In this document: one piece after another, positions 1 to 8,136 of the stretch | How the letters are laid out: each line of letters opens with the position of its first letter | How positions within the stretch are numbered: the first letter of the stretch is position 1 | Assembly (NCBI RefSeq): GCF_016834455.1 | Contig: NZ_CP069213.1 | Location: 2,480,501 to 2,544,500 of the forward strand | Length of the DNA: 64,000 nucleotides | Reading direction: 5' to 3' | From: Shewanella litorisediminis | GTDB taxonomy: Bacteria > Pseudomonadota > Gammaproteobacteria > Enterobacterales > Shewanellaceae | The notes under the pieces: generated by a model | What the model saw: the letters and a program-made list of their open reading frames with translations, nothing else | What the model was told of the DNA's origin: nothing | The model's database searches: none | Program-made: the position numbers and the translations under genes

Positions 1-1
1 T

Positions 2-73
2 GTCACCAACAGAGATATGGATGAGCTGTGGCAATTGATTGACCCCGGCACCCCTATCGAAATCTGGCCCTGA
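2..73 (+). CDS. L,D-transpeptidase, C-terminal end (partial)
   Basis: Only the last 23 codons are inside the window, in the frame ending with TGA at 71-73. The peptide reads NRDMDELWQLIDPGTPIEIW plus a final P. This matches the usual end of YkuD-type L,D-transpeptidase catalytic domains, where the SHGC(I/V)R active-site motif is followed closely by a 'D-x-x-x-L-x-x-L-x-x-x-G-T-P-V-x-I' stretch. The active site lies upstream of the window and is not visible, so the family call is an inference from a short tail. Such enzymes crosslink peptidoglycan or attach lipoproteins to it in the periplasm. yecM starts 7 bases after the stop, so the two are probably co-transcribed. Confidence 0.55.
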   Translation, partial: VTNRDMDELWQLIDPGTPIEIWP

Positions 74-80
74 GGTAAGG

Positions 81-641
81 ATGCAACTGGAATCACTGTT
101 AACAAGCTGGTCCGAATTTGAGACCCGCATACTCGCGCTGGTTGATAAACTGGGCTTAACCGAGCTCGGCCTTGAGTGCGACCATGCCTCACTCAGGGTG
201 AACACCCGTGAGGCGGCCGAACAACTGGCAACCGGCTTTGCCAGTCTGGGCGATGTCATCAGCAACAACATCATTAATGGGCGTCCCATTCTGATCTTCA
301 AGCTCAACAAACCACTTCGCCTCGGCCCTTTCAATGTGCCCTGTATCGAACTGCCCTACCCCGGCAGCAAGCAGTACCCCAATGACGGCTGGGAACACAT
401 AGAGCTGGTATTGCCCTGCGGCGCCACAGACTGCGACGGACTGGAGCAGGCTCTTATCGCCAAATCCCCTGCGATGGGTGCCGTGCTGGCCGGGGACTCT
501 CCCTTCAAGGTCAAGCGAAGCTCACCCCAGGGTGAGGCCGAACGTCTGCCCAACCCGACGCTTGCCTTTGGTCTGGATGGACTGACGGTTAAGGTGCATC
601 CCCATGGAATCGAGGCTATTGTTGCCAGCGAGCAGGTTTAA
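81..641 (+). CDS. yecM: YecM family protein (VOC-like fold)
   Basis: The 186-residue product resembles E. coli YecM along its whole length. Matching stretches include NGRPI-fFKL, ELPYPG, the GWEHIELVLP block, the RLPNPTLA block and a C-terminal HP-x-x-IE-x-IVASEQ. YecM has a glyoxalase/vicinal-oxygen-chelate-like fold and no firmly established reaction; it has been proposed to bind metal. The ATG at 81 is preferred over the longer frame from 39 because GAGGTAAGG lies just upstream and it avoids overlap with the preceding gene's stop at 71-73. It probably belongs to the same transcript as the transpeptidase gene upstream. No signal peptide or membrane segment is visible, so it should be cytoplasmic. 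Confidence 0.9.
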   Translation: MQLESLLTSWSEFETRILALVDKLGLTELGLECDHASLRVNTREAAEQLATGFASLGDVISNNIINGRPILIFKLNKPLRLGPFNVPCIELPYPGSKQYPNDGWEHIELVLPCGATDCDGLEQALIAKSPAMGAVLAGDSPFKVKRSSPQGEAERLPNPTLAFGLDGLTVKVHPHGIEAIVASEQV

Positions 642-694
642 AACTGGCACACAAGCCAGCGCTACGCACTTAACAACATGATTATCCTGACAGT

Positions 695-719
695 GTTTTG
701 TCTGGCGAACAGACAAAAC
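695..719. other. Perfect 10-bp inverted repeat downstream of yecM
   Basis: GTTTTGTCTG at 695-704 and its exact complement CAGACAAAAC at 710-719 flank a 5-nt loop (GCGAA). It could form a stable hairpin 54 bases after the yecM stop. There is no T-run after it on the plus strand, so it is not a canonical intrinsic terminator. It may be an mRNA-stabilising end structure or a Rho-dependent end. Confidence 0.5.
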
Positions 720-837
720 CGCCAAATAGCGCCTGAAGCGGTTTATCAGCGCCGACGTTCTTGGGTAAAGTAGGCGGCAATTTCATACTCTGCGTGGCCC
801 TGCCACGCCTTAACCACCTGAATGGAGGCAGTCATCC

Positions 838-1683
838 ATGGCGTCGGTGACCAGCAAAAAACACCCCCAGGGACTCGATTACATTGAAGTCTCTACCACC
901 CTGTGCAAGGCACGGATTTTTCTGCAGGGCGCTCAGATAGATTTCTTCCAACCCACGGGAAAACCGCCTTTGCTTTGGGTCTCAGAAGCGGATGATTATC
1001 TTCCCGGCAGCGGTATCCGTGGAGGGGTGCCCGTGTGCTGGCCCTGGTTTGGGATGCACACTAACCCGGAGTTTCCCCAGCATGGCTTTGCCCGCACCCG
1101 CCTGTGGCATCTCAAGCACAGCCATATCCATAATGAAGAGGTCGAGCTGGTATTTGGACTGGAGATTGCGGCAGCAGACCGCCAATTCTGGCCCCACAAC
1201 ACCGAGGTGGAGGTGCATTTTCGCCTCACAGAGACCCTGAGCGTGTCTCTGGTGAACCGCAACCGGGGTGACAGCCACGTCAGCCTGACCCAGGCGCTGC
1301 ACAGCTATTTCCCCATCAGGGATATACACGCGCTCAGCGCCAGGGGTTTCAGCGGCGCCAAGTACATTGAGTTCGGTGAAGGCCCCTATGCCCAGGAAGG
1401 CGATGAGGTGAGGTTCGACCGGGAAACCGACAGGGTCTACACCGACCTTGGCCCCCGCCAGACCCTGCACACGCCGGACGGTGTGATTGAAGTCAGTCGC
1501 GAGCACAGCCAGTCGGCGGTACTCTGGAACCCCTGGATTGATAAGTCACAGCGTTTGGCCCGCTTCAGGGATGACGACTACCTCACCATGGTGTGCCTGG
1601 AAGCGGCCAATGTACTGGAAGACAAAGTAGAGCTGGCAGCGGGTCAAACCCATACCCTCACGACCCATATTCGGTGGCGCTGA
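838..1683 (+). CDS. yeaD: D-hexose-6-phosphate mutarotase (YeaD family)
   Basis: 281 residues, the usual length for glucose-6-phosphate 1-epimerases of the aldose-1-epimerase superfamily. The family equilibrates alpha and beta anomers of hexose 6-phosphates in the cytoplasm. Visible family blocks are LW-x-SE near residue 48, the GIRGGVPVCWPWFG block near residue 60, QHGFAR near residue 80 with the conserved His, and the late WNPW motif. A strong ribosome-binding site, GGAGG, lies about ten bases before the ATG. The gene stands alone: a hairpin follows yecM about 120 bases upstream, and a clear terminator follows its stop. No transport or sugar-use genes adjoin it, so a housekeeping role is likely. 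Confidence 0.92.
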   Translation: MASVTSKKHPQGLDYIEVSTTLCKARIFLQGAQIDFFQPTGKPPLLWVSEADDYLPGSGIRGGVPVCWPWFGMHTNPEFPQHGFARTRLWHLKHSHIHNEEVELVFGLEIAAADRQFWPHNTEVEVHFRLTETLSVSLVNRNRGDSHVSLTQALHSYFPIRDIHALSARGFSGAKYIEFGEGPYAQEGDEVRFDRETDRVYTDLGPRQTLHTPDGVIEVSREHSQSAVLWNPWIDKSQRLARFRDDDYLTMVCLEAANVLEDKVELAAGQTHTLTTHIRWR

Positions 1684-1718
1684 GCCGCCAACGGCCTTGA
1701 ACCAAACCCTATTTCCCC

Positions 1719-1744
1719 AAAAACGCGCCCTGTGCGCGTTTTTT
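1719..1744 (+). terminator. Intrinsic terminator of yeaD
   Basis: AAAACGCGC and GCGCGTTTT form a short strong stem with a small loop, followed by a run of T. It lies 36 bases after the yeaD stop. Confidence 0.85.
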
Positions 1745-1874
1745 ATTGCCTGAAATTCCTCTCTTGTCGGTACACCAACGCAAGCCCAAGCAGGTTGGCC
1801 GGATTTCTCATTGCCTAATGTGTACGTTCGTGCAAGATTTATTAACAGTAATATAACAATAACGAGGAACACTC

Positions 1875-4523
1875 ATGCACAACAAGACTCGAAAACACTG
1901 GCTGCCATCGGCAGTCGCTCTGGCCGTGGCACTGCAACTGGGGGGCTGTTTTTCTGACAGCGAAGACAGTCCGCAAACACCGCCGCCTCCGGTTGTGACG
2001 CCGCCAACGTCGGGCGGCCCCAGCTTTCCCGAAGGCGCCATCATGATTGAGGCTGGCGACAACCTGACCACCCGCATTCAGGAAGCCCTGATTAACGCCC
2101 AGAGTGGCGATGTGATTGTGCTGCCCAAGGGCCGCTTTGACATCCAGTCCACTCTGCTGTTTGACGGCGATGTGGATGGTGATGGCGCCTTCGCCAAGAA
2201 CGTCACCATCATGGGTTATGGCATGGATGAAACCGTGCTGGACTTTGCCAATGCCAACTCAGGCGACGGCATCTTCGTGCAAAACGCCATGCAGATCACC
2301 ATTTCAGATCTGTCTGTATATGAGGCCAAAAACAACGGCATTAAGCTCAAAAACACCAACGGCATCATACTGCGTAAAGTGGGCGCCGTTTGGGAAGGTG
2401 CGCTGGACAAGGACAACGGCGCCTATGGCTTGTATCCGGTAGAGTGCGAAAACATCCTGATTGAAGACAGCTATGTGCGCGGCAGTGCCGACGCCGGTAT
2501 TTACGTTGGCCAATCCGAATACATAGTGGTGCGCAATAACATCGCCAAAGAAAACGTGGCCGGTATCGAGATTGAGAACAGCCGCTACGCCGATGTCTAT
2601 AACAACGAAGCCATGGGCAACACCGGCGGTATTCTGGTGTTTGATCTGCCCATCAATAACCACAGATACGGCTCCAGCGTCAGGATTTTTGACAACAAGG
2701 TCTACGACAACAACACCCATAACTTTGCCAACGCCTCGGCCAACCCTGCCGGGGTACACATAGTGCCACCGGGCACCGGGGTGATCATTCTCTCCACCAA
2801 CGATGTGGAGATTTTCAACAACCAGATCACCAATCACGATACCCTGGGCCTGACGGTCTCGAGCTTCTTCATTGCCGAGCCCGAAATCAGCGATTTTGTT
2901 GCCAACTATGGCCAGCCCGGTCAGTCCATCGAAGATGGCTGGCGCCCTGTGCCCCGAAATATCTATGTGCATGACAACGAGATAAGCGGCTATGGCGCCA
3001 AGCCCAACGGCTATCTCATCACCGATATCATCAACGCCTATGTGTTGACCCACGGCGCCATGCCCGGGATCCTCTACGATGGCCTGGGTGAACTCCTTGC
3101 CAATAATGGCACCGCCGCCTATCTGGGGCTTCGGGAAATGCCCTTTGCCGCCGACGGCAGTGACAATGTGTGTATGCAAAATAACGGCGATGTCAGCCTG
3201 GGACAGCTCTACAGCAACAACAATACCGACATGAGCATTGCTGATGTGCTGTACGAGAAAACCCAGACCAATCTGCTCAAATGTGCCCAGGTGAGTCTGC
3301 CGGTGCATACGGTCACCTTCGGCGAGCAAATTTTTGGCTGCGGCGTGGATGACGATACCGCAGGCTGTGATGGTGGCAACCTCATTGGCGGTGGTGGCAC
3401 CATAGGCGACGGTGACGGCGGCATCATAGGGGATGGCGATCAGGCCTTGTGCGACAGCACGGCGTCCGGCGTCAACTGGAATGCCCTTGCCAAGGCGAAC
3501 TGCCCCAAGCTGTCTGACTATGGGCTGTTTGCCGATGACACCGACCCAACCCAAAATGCCAACGGCGGCATGCCCTATGAGTTGAACACTCAGCTTTTCA
3601 CCGACTACGCCAGCAAATACCGTTTCGTGTTTATGCCCGATGGCACCAAGGCGCAATACAGTGAAAATGAAGCCTTTGATTTCCCCGTGGGTACCGTAAT
3701 CACCAAAACCTTCGCCCTGCCTGCTGACACCAGTAAGCGCGGCATCGCCAATGAGGATTTGATTGAAACCCGCCTGCTTATCAAGCGTGCCAGCGGCTGG
3801 ACCGCCCTGCCCTATGTGTGGAACGCCCAAAAGAGCGATGCCGTGCTCACCAAGCCGGGCGCCGTTCAGGCCAAAACCGTCATGCACAAGGGTGAAGCCA
3901 AAACCTTCGATTATGTTGTGCCTTCCATCAACCAGTGTAAGCAGTGCCACCAGTTCAAGGCTGAAGGGGACGAGTATCCACGCTTTGTACCCATAGGGCC
4001 AAAAGCACGCTTCCTTAACGGTGACTTTGCCTATGCCGATGCCACGGTGAATCAGCTGAGCCGTTGGCAAAGCGCCGGCATCCTGGAAGGCATGCCGGCA
4101 CTGGATGCCGTGCCCAAGGTACCGGTATTCCACGACGGAGACGAAGCCGGTCTTGCGGCCATGGACGATGCCAGCCTGATGCAAACTGCCAAGGGGTATC
4201 TGGACATTAACTGTGCCCACTGCCACCGCCCCGAAGGCAATGCCTCCAACACAGGGCTCAAGCTTGAGTACTGGCGCGGTTATGGCGATGACAACGGTTT
4301 CTCCCACGGCACCTGTAAGCAGCCAGTCGCCTACGGCGGCGGCAGCCTGGGATATGACGTGGTGCCCACCAAACCGGAAAGCTCCATCATGCATTTCAGG
4401 ATGGCGAGCACTGAGCCGGGTGACCGCATGCCAGAGATTGGCCGCAGCCTCGCCCATGAGGAAGGCGTCGCCCTTATCCATGAATGGATAAAACGTCTGC
4501 CTGCGGCAGCCTGCTCCAACTGA
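1875..4523 (+). CDS. Lipoprotein: parallel beta-helix domain fused to a CxxCH domain
   Basis: 882 residues. A lipoprotein signal ends in LGGC (Cys25), so the protein is exported and lipid-anchored. Residues about 55-330 are a right-handed parallel beta-helix with recurring N-N-x-I/A-x-x-N type turns (NosD/PbH1 style). A Gly/Asp-rich linker lies near 495-525. The C-terminal part from about 530 carries two heme-c-type motifs, CKQCH (688-692) and CAHCH (780-784), and a late RMP before a terminal helix. This matches two families usually found as neighbouring genes, modelled in TIGRFAMs as TIGR03805 (beta-helix) and TIGR03806 (HNE_0200-like), here in one chain. Their function is unknown. Heme attachment and surface location are inferences from the motifs and lipobox. 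Confidence 0.85.
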   Translation: MHNKTRKHWLPSAVALAVALQLGGCFSDSEDSPQTPPPPVVTPPTSGGPSFPEGAIMIEAGDNLTTRIQEALINAQSGDVIVLPKGRFDIQSTLLFDGDVDGDGAFAKNVTIMGYGMDETVLDFANANSGDGIFVQNAMQITISDLSVYEAKNNGIKLKNTNGIILRKVGAVWEGALDKDNGAYGLYPVECENILIEDSYVRGSADAGIYVGQSEYIVVRNNIAKENVAGIEIENSRYADVYNNEAMGNTGGILVFDLPINNHRYGSSVRIFDNKVYDNNTHNFANASANPAGVHIVPPGTGVIILSTNDVEIFNNQITNHDTLGLTVSSFFIAEPEISDFVANYGQPGQSIEDGWRPVPRNIYVHDNEISGYGAKPNGYLITDIINAYVLTHGAMPGILYDGLGELLANNGTAAYLGLREMPFAADGSDNVCMQNNGDVSLGQLYSNNNTDMSIADVLYEKTQTNLLKCAQVSLPVHTVTFGEQIFGCGVDDDTAGCDGGNLIGGGGTIGDGDGGIIGDGDQALCDSTASGVNWNALAKANCPKLSDYGLFADDTDPTQNANGGMPYELNTQLFTDYASKYRFVFMPDGTKAQYSENEAFDFPVGTVITKTFALPADTSKRGIANEDLIETRLLIKRASGWTALPYVWNAQKSDAVLTKPGAVQAKTVMHKGEAKTFDYVVPSINQCKQCHQFKAEGDEYPRFVPIGPKARFLNGDFAYADATVNQLSRWQSAGILEGMPALDAVPKVPVFHDGDEAGLAAMDDASLMQTAKGYLDINCAHCHRPEGNASNTGLKLEYWRGYGDDNGFSHGTCKQPVAYGGGSLGYDVVPTKPESSIMHFRMASTEPGDRMPEIGRSLAHEEGVALIHEWIKRLPAAACSN

Positions 4524-4529
4524 TGTCAC

Positions 4530-4552
4530 AAGGCCGGGGAAACCCGGCCTTT
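4530..4552 (+). terminator. Hairpin between the two CxxCH lipoprotein genes
   Basis: AAGGCCGGG and CCCGGCCTT form a GC-rich stem with a short loop, 7 bases after the stop. The downstream sequence is pyrimidine-rich (TTCACTTTC) rather than a pure T-run. It may be a partial terminator that lowers expression of the second gene. Confidence 0.5.
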
Positions 4553-4574
4553 CACTTTCCGGCCTTTCACTTTC
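4546..4574 (+). repeat. Tandem 15-bp duplication after the lipoprotein hairpin
   Basis: GGCCTTTCACTTTC occurs at 4546-4559 and again, identical, at 4561-4574, followed by a decayed third copy (GGCCCTTCAC). It overlaps the right arm of the preceding hairpin, so copy number could affect read-through into the next gene. Confidence 0.7.
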
Positions 4575-4601
4575 TGGCCCTTCACGCTAAAGGTACCCAA
4601 G

Positions 4602-5813
4602 ATGCAAAACCCCGGAATGACCCAGTCCCAGTTAACACTTTACCTCAGGTTACCCCTGCGGTGGCTGTCCGCTTTGTGGCTGCTGCTGATGCTCTCTGCC
4701 TGTGGTGGTGAAGGTGACAGCGCAGCGCCGGCGACACCACCGCCCATCGTTGTAACTCCGCCGCCTGCAACGTCATTGTGCGATAACGGTGAGGGCAGCA
4801 TTAACCGTCAGGCACTGATGAGCACAAACTGTGCGCGCCTATCCGACTACCGACTTTTCAGCGACAGTAGCAATCCAACCAGGGCGCCAAATGGAGCCGG
4901 CGTGGCCTATGAGCTTGCCAGTGAGCTTTTTACCGACTATGCCATTAAGCGCCGCTTTGTGTTTTTACCCGAAAACACGCCCATGGTTTTACAGGGAGAC
5001 ACCCTGTCGTTGCCGGTGGGCACCGTGCTGGTGAAAAGCTTTTTATTGCCTGCGGACACCATGACAACCGATGCATCGGCCGCACGGCTTGTGGAAACCC
5101 GGCTGCTTATCCACCGTGAGAGCGGCTGGACGGCACTGCCTTACCGGTGGGATGGCAATGAGGCCTATCTTGCAGAGACCGGCGCCGACCTTCCCCACAG
5201 CATTAATGCCGCAAATGAAACCCTGAACTTTACCTACCATGTGCCAAGCCGCGCCGAGTGCAAGATTTGTCATCAAAGCGCACAGAATGGCATAACCACC
5301 ATAGCCCCTATTGGCCCCAAACCCCTGCTCCTGAACAAACCCATTAGGATTGAGGGGGAGATGGTTAATCAACTGACATGGTTTGCATCACAGGGTCTGC
5401 TTACAGGGCTGGGTGAGCTTGAGTCACTGCCGCAAACCTTTGCCATTGGGGATGAGCAGCAAGATCTCACCGCGCGGGTGAAAGGCTATCTCGATGTTAA
5501 CTGTGCCCATTGCCATAAAGCCGACGGCTTTGCCAGCGTGTCGGGCCTCAGGCTGGGGTTTGAGACAGACCATCACAGCTATCAGTACGGAATTTGTAAA
5601 CAACCGCCAGGCTGGGATGGTGGCGAGAGGGGGCTGTCCTACGATATAGTGCCGGGGAATGGCGACCATTCGATTCTGGTCTACCGCCAGACACTCTCCG
5701 GACCCAAAGACCGCATGCCGCCGCTGGGGCGCGCACTGGTTCACAGTGAAGCGGTGGCACAGATCAGTTATTGGATAGACTTGATGGCACCGTCGGTGGG
5801 TAACTGCCAATGA
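4602..5813 (+). CDS. Lipoprotein with two CxxCH motifs (TIGR03806-like)
   Basis: 403 residues. The N-terminal signal has a lipobox ending LSAC (Cys34), followed by a Pro/Thr-rich spacer. The remainder parallels the C-terminal half of the preceding fusion protein nearly end to end: NC-x-x-LSDY, ELFTDYA-x-K-RFVF, GT-V-KSF-LPAD, RLLIH-x-SGWTALPY, then CKICH (220-224), DVNCAHCH (301-305) and a late DRMPPLGR segment. The two genes are probably a duplication of the CxxCH module. The motifs suggest covalent heme c and an electron-transfer or redox role, but the family has no established function. The last 50 bases overlap the AraC-type gene on the other strand. Confidence 0.82.
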   Translation: MQNPGMTQSQLTLYLRLPLRWLSALWLLLMLSACGGEGDSAAPATPPPIVVTPPPATSLCDNGEGSINRQALMSTNCARLSDYRLFSDSSNPTRAPNGAGVAYELASELFTDYAIKRRFVFLPENTPMVLQGDTLSLPVGTVLVKSFLLPADTMTTDASAARLVETRLLIHRESGWTALPYRWDGNEAYLAETGADLPHSINAANETLNFTYHVPSRAECKICHQSAQNGITTIAPIGPKPLLLNKPIRIEGEMVNQLTWFASQGLLTGLGELESLPQTFAIGDEQQDLTARVKGYLDVNCAHCHKADGFASVSGLRLGFETDHHSYQYGICKQPPGWDGGERGLSYDIVPGNGDHSILVYRQTLSGPKDRMPPLGRALVHSEAVAQISYWIDLMAPSVGNCQ

Positions 5814-6822
5814 GACGCTGAAATTTACCGGGCGGCGCGCCAAGCCAATGCTTGAAACTGGCCCTGAAATGGCTGACGTCGGTAAAACCCAGGGATTCTG
5901 CAATATCCTCCGCACTCAGGCGGCCCTCGATAATCAGGGCAATGGCCGCCTGGGTGCGTACCTTGTCCCGCAGCAACTGAAAGCTGCAGCCATTTTCAGC
6001 CAGCTTTCGTCTGAGGGTTCGCTCGCTGGTTGCGAGCCTCGCCGCCAATTCCTTCAGTGTAGGCAATACTGGCATGGAAAGCTTAAGCTGCTGCAACACC
6101 TGACAGATATAGCTTGGCTGTATCAGCTCAGGCTCGCGGCGCTCTTCGTCACTGAAGGCGTAAGTAATGGGCAGTGCGAGCACTGCTTCATCCACTGTCC
6201 ACTCGCAAAAGGGGGCGTTGAATGAGGGAGTAACCCCACAGAGTGATTCGATAAAATCTGAAGAGTGCAGAGGTTCAGTCAAGGCGATACTCCCGATGGA
6301 GAACGACTGTCCACAGAGCTCACGCCCGAGCACCACCAGCGCGCCCAAACTATGGAGAAAGTGGCAATGGAACTGAATATCCGGGAGCCTCAGGGTGTTT
6401 ATCCAACGAACCCTGAGCTTACCATCGGTAAAGGTCACCAAGCTGTCGTTCATGGTGCCGGCCCATTCGGGATTATCGTTCAGCAAGTAAAAGCAGTCCG
6501 CCAGGGTTTGGCAGCGGGCCAGATGTCCCTTCAAAAAGCCAAGCTCACTGACCCGATAATCTGCCGCCGCCCGCATACCTATTTGTCGGTCATCAGACAG
6601 AGTACACAGAGCCTCCATGGCGCCATCGACCTGCCACACAGGTACCAGAGTGATATGGCAAAGCACTTCGGGCGCCACACCCAGCTGCGCACAAACGGCG
6701 CGGTGGGCCTGCTCGCCGAAGAGCCGCCGAATGGCTGACAGTATCTGCAGCAGCTCCCAGGCTGGGTAGCCCTGATCCCCCACCATGGCGCCGGCGCGGT
6801 AATTTAATAACGACATACTCAT
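5764..6822 (-). CDS. AraC family transcriptional regulator (OruR/ArgR-like)
   Basis: About 352 residues. The N-terminal ~210 residues resemble the arabinose-binding-like domain of the OruR/GbuR group. The C-terminal ~100 residues form an AraC DNA-binding domain with two helix-turn-helix units: LAARLATSERTLRRKLAENG, then IAESLGFTDVSHFRASFKHW followed by G-x-x-PGKF-R. The start was placed at the ATG at 6822; the longer frame starts with TTG at 6843, and a second ATG at 6816 is also possible. The gene runs towards the CxxCH lipoprotein gene and overlaps its 3' end by 50 bases. It may control the lipoprotein pair, but this is only positional; the inducer is unknown. Confidence 0.85.
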   Translation of the reverse strand: MSMSLLNYRAGAMVGDQGYPAWELLQILSAIRRLFGEQAHRAVCAQLGVAPEVLCHITLVPVWQVDGAMEALCTLSDDRQIGMRAAADYRVSELGFLKGHLARCQTLADCFYLLNDNPEWAGTMNDSLVTFTDGKLRVRWINTLRLPDIQFHCHFLHSLGALVVLGRELCGQSFSIGSIALTEPLHSSDFIESLCGVTPSFNAPFCEWTVDEAVLALPITYAFSDEERREPELIQPSYICQVLQQLKLSMPVLPTLKELAARLATSERTLRRKLAENGCSFQLLRDKVRTQAAIALIIEGRLSAEDIAESLGFTDVSHFRASFKHWLGAPPGKFQRLIGSYPPTVPSSLSNN

Positions 6823-6928
6823 GACTGACTGATATTCCCCCAATCGCCCAGTTGTATACCATTTGGGGATGGAAGAAAACCCCGGTTACAGAGAGTTACA
6901 AAAGGTCGTGCAGCGCAACAAAGCGCAC

Positions 6929-6955
6929 AAAAAAGCCTGCTGAAGCAGGCTTTTA
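6929..6955 (-). terminator. Intrinsic terminator of sohB
   Basis: Read on the minus strand, GCCTGCTTCAGCAGGC forms a stem with a short loop, followed by a T-run (the A-run at 6929-6934 on the plus strand). It lies just after the sohB stop. A T-rich side on the plus strand could also make it work in the other direction. Confidence 0.8.
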
Positions 6956-6978
6956 ATACAGATTTCTGGCACTGAGCT

Positions 6979-7992
6979 TTATGGCAGCGGTTTATTCTTT
7001 TCCGCCAGCTTGCCAAAAAAGGTGCTGACCGTCAGCGCGGCGCTGTGGGCGAGCTTGTCGGCGAGCTTCTTACGCGGCTGATAGCGCAATTTAATCAGGG
7101 TTCTGTCTTTGGCCGCTGTCAGCATCAGGTCGTCGCTGGTACTGATGCTGTCCACCAGGCCTAAATCCAGCGCCTGCTGTCCGTACCAGTGCTCACCGGT
7201 GGCAACCTTGTCCAGATCAAGCTCCGGGCGATACTTGGATACAAAGGCCTTGAACAGCTGATGGGTTTCCTCCAGCTCTTCGCGGAATTTTTGCCGGCCC
7301 TCTTCGGTGTTCTCGCCAAACAGCGTCAGAGTGCGCTTAAAGTCCCCGGCGGTGTGCTGCTCGTAATCGATATCGTGCTTTTTCAGCAAGCGGTTGAAGT
7401 TGGGTAATTGCGCCACCACACCGATGGAGCCCACGATGGCGAAGGGCGCCGCATAAATGTGATTGGCCACGCAGGCCATCATGTAGCCGCCACTGGCGGC
7501 GACCTTGTCGATACAGGCAGTCAGAGGAATCTCTGCCTGGCGCAGTCTGTCGAGCTGGCTGGCCGCAAGACCATAACCGTGTACCATGCCACCACCACTC
7601 TCGACGTTAATAAGCACCTCATCGCCTTTTTCGGCAATCGTCAGGATGGCACTGATTTCTTCACGCAAAGACGCAACTTCGTGGGCATCAATACTGCCTT
7701 TAAAATCCAGCACAAAGGTTCTGGGCTTGGGCGTATCCTGCTTTTCAGCTTCTTTGGCCTCGGCTTTTTGGGCTTTCTCGTACGCCTTAAAAGCTTTTTT
7801 ATCAAGCAGTTCGTGTTTAAGGTGAGTCTTTAAATGATCGAGTTCTTCGGTGATATTGGTCAGCGTCAGTTCGCCTTTGTCACCCTTACCACGGGCCGCA
7901 CCGGCGAAAATCATGATCAGTATGGCGCCAATGGCGGCGACCACTGTCACTGCCTTCGCAAGAAACAGCCCATATTCGTATAAAAATTCCAA
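6979..7992 (-). CDS. sohB: SohB, inner membrane serine peptidase of family S49
   Basis: 337 residues. One N-terminal membrane segment (about residues 9-30) is followed by a charged region and an S49/SppA-type Clp-fold domain. The nucleophile is Ser167 in KVAASGGYMMA and the general base is Lys219 in GDFKRTLTLFGE, the Ser-Lys dyad of SppA/SohB. The family cleaves peptides at the inner membrane. The longest frame begins with TTG at 8004, but the TTG at 7992 is preferred. It sits 6 bases after GGAG and gives MEFLYEYGLFLAK, which aligns with E. coli MELLSEYGLFLAK. The gene is transcribed alone, with a terminator behind it and the lipase terminator upstream. Confidence 0.92.
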   Translation of the reverse strand: MEFLYEYGLFLAKAVTVVAAIGAILIMIFAGAARGKGDKGELTLTNITEELDHLKTHLKHELLDKKAFKAYEKAQKAEAKEAEKQDTPKPRTFVLDFKGSIDAHEVASLREEISAILTIAEKGDEVLINVESGGGMVHGYGLAASQLDRLRQAEIPLTACIDKVAASGGYMMACVANHIYAAPFAIVGSIGVVAQLPNFNRLLKKHDIDYEQHTAGDFKRTLTLFGENTEEGRQKFREELEETHQLFKAFVSKYRPELDLDKVATGEHWYGQQALDLGLVDSISTSDDLMLTAAKDRTLIKLRYQPRKKLADKLAHSAALTVSTFFGKLAEKNKPLP

Positions 7993-8082
7993 ATTCCGCT
8001 CCAAAGCATCCCAACACCCGGCAAGCTTGCCGGGCGAGCATAAAAGTGCCGCTATTCTAGCAATTCAGCCGCTAAAACCAAT

Positions 8083-8107
8083 AAAAAACCGGCCCAGAGG
8101 CCGGTTT
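8083..8107 (-). terminator. Intrinsic terminator of the lipase gene
   Basis: CCGGCC and GGCCGG with a four-base loop form the stem; the plus-strand A-run at 8083-8088 becomes a T-run on the minus strand. It lies 30 bases after the lipase stop and upstream of sohB. Confidence 0.8.
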
Positions 8108-8136
8108 ATCTGTGACTAACTGTGACTCAACTGTGA

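Noticed and set aside
2304..4529. Long 741-codon frame opposite the beta-helix/CxxCH fusion gene
   Set aside because: It is a shadow of a GC-rich coding frame; the plus-strand protein has a lipobox, repeats and CxxCH motifs that explain the sequence.
5848..6738. Plus-strand frames (up to 157 codons) opposite the AraC gene
   Set aside because: They lie antisense to a well-supported regulator and lack starts with ribosome-binding sites or recognisable domains.
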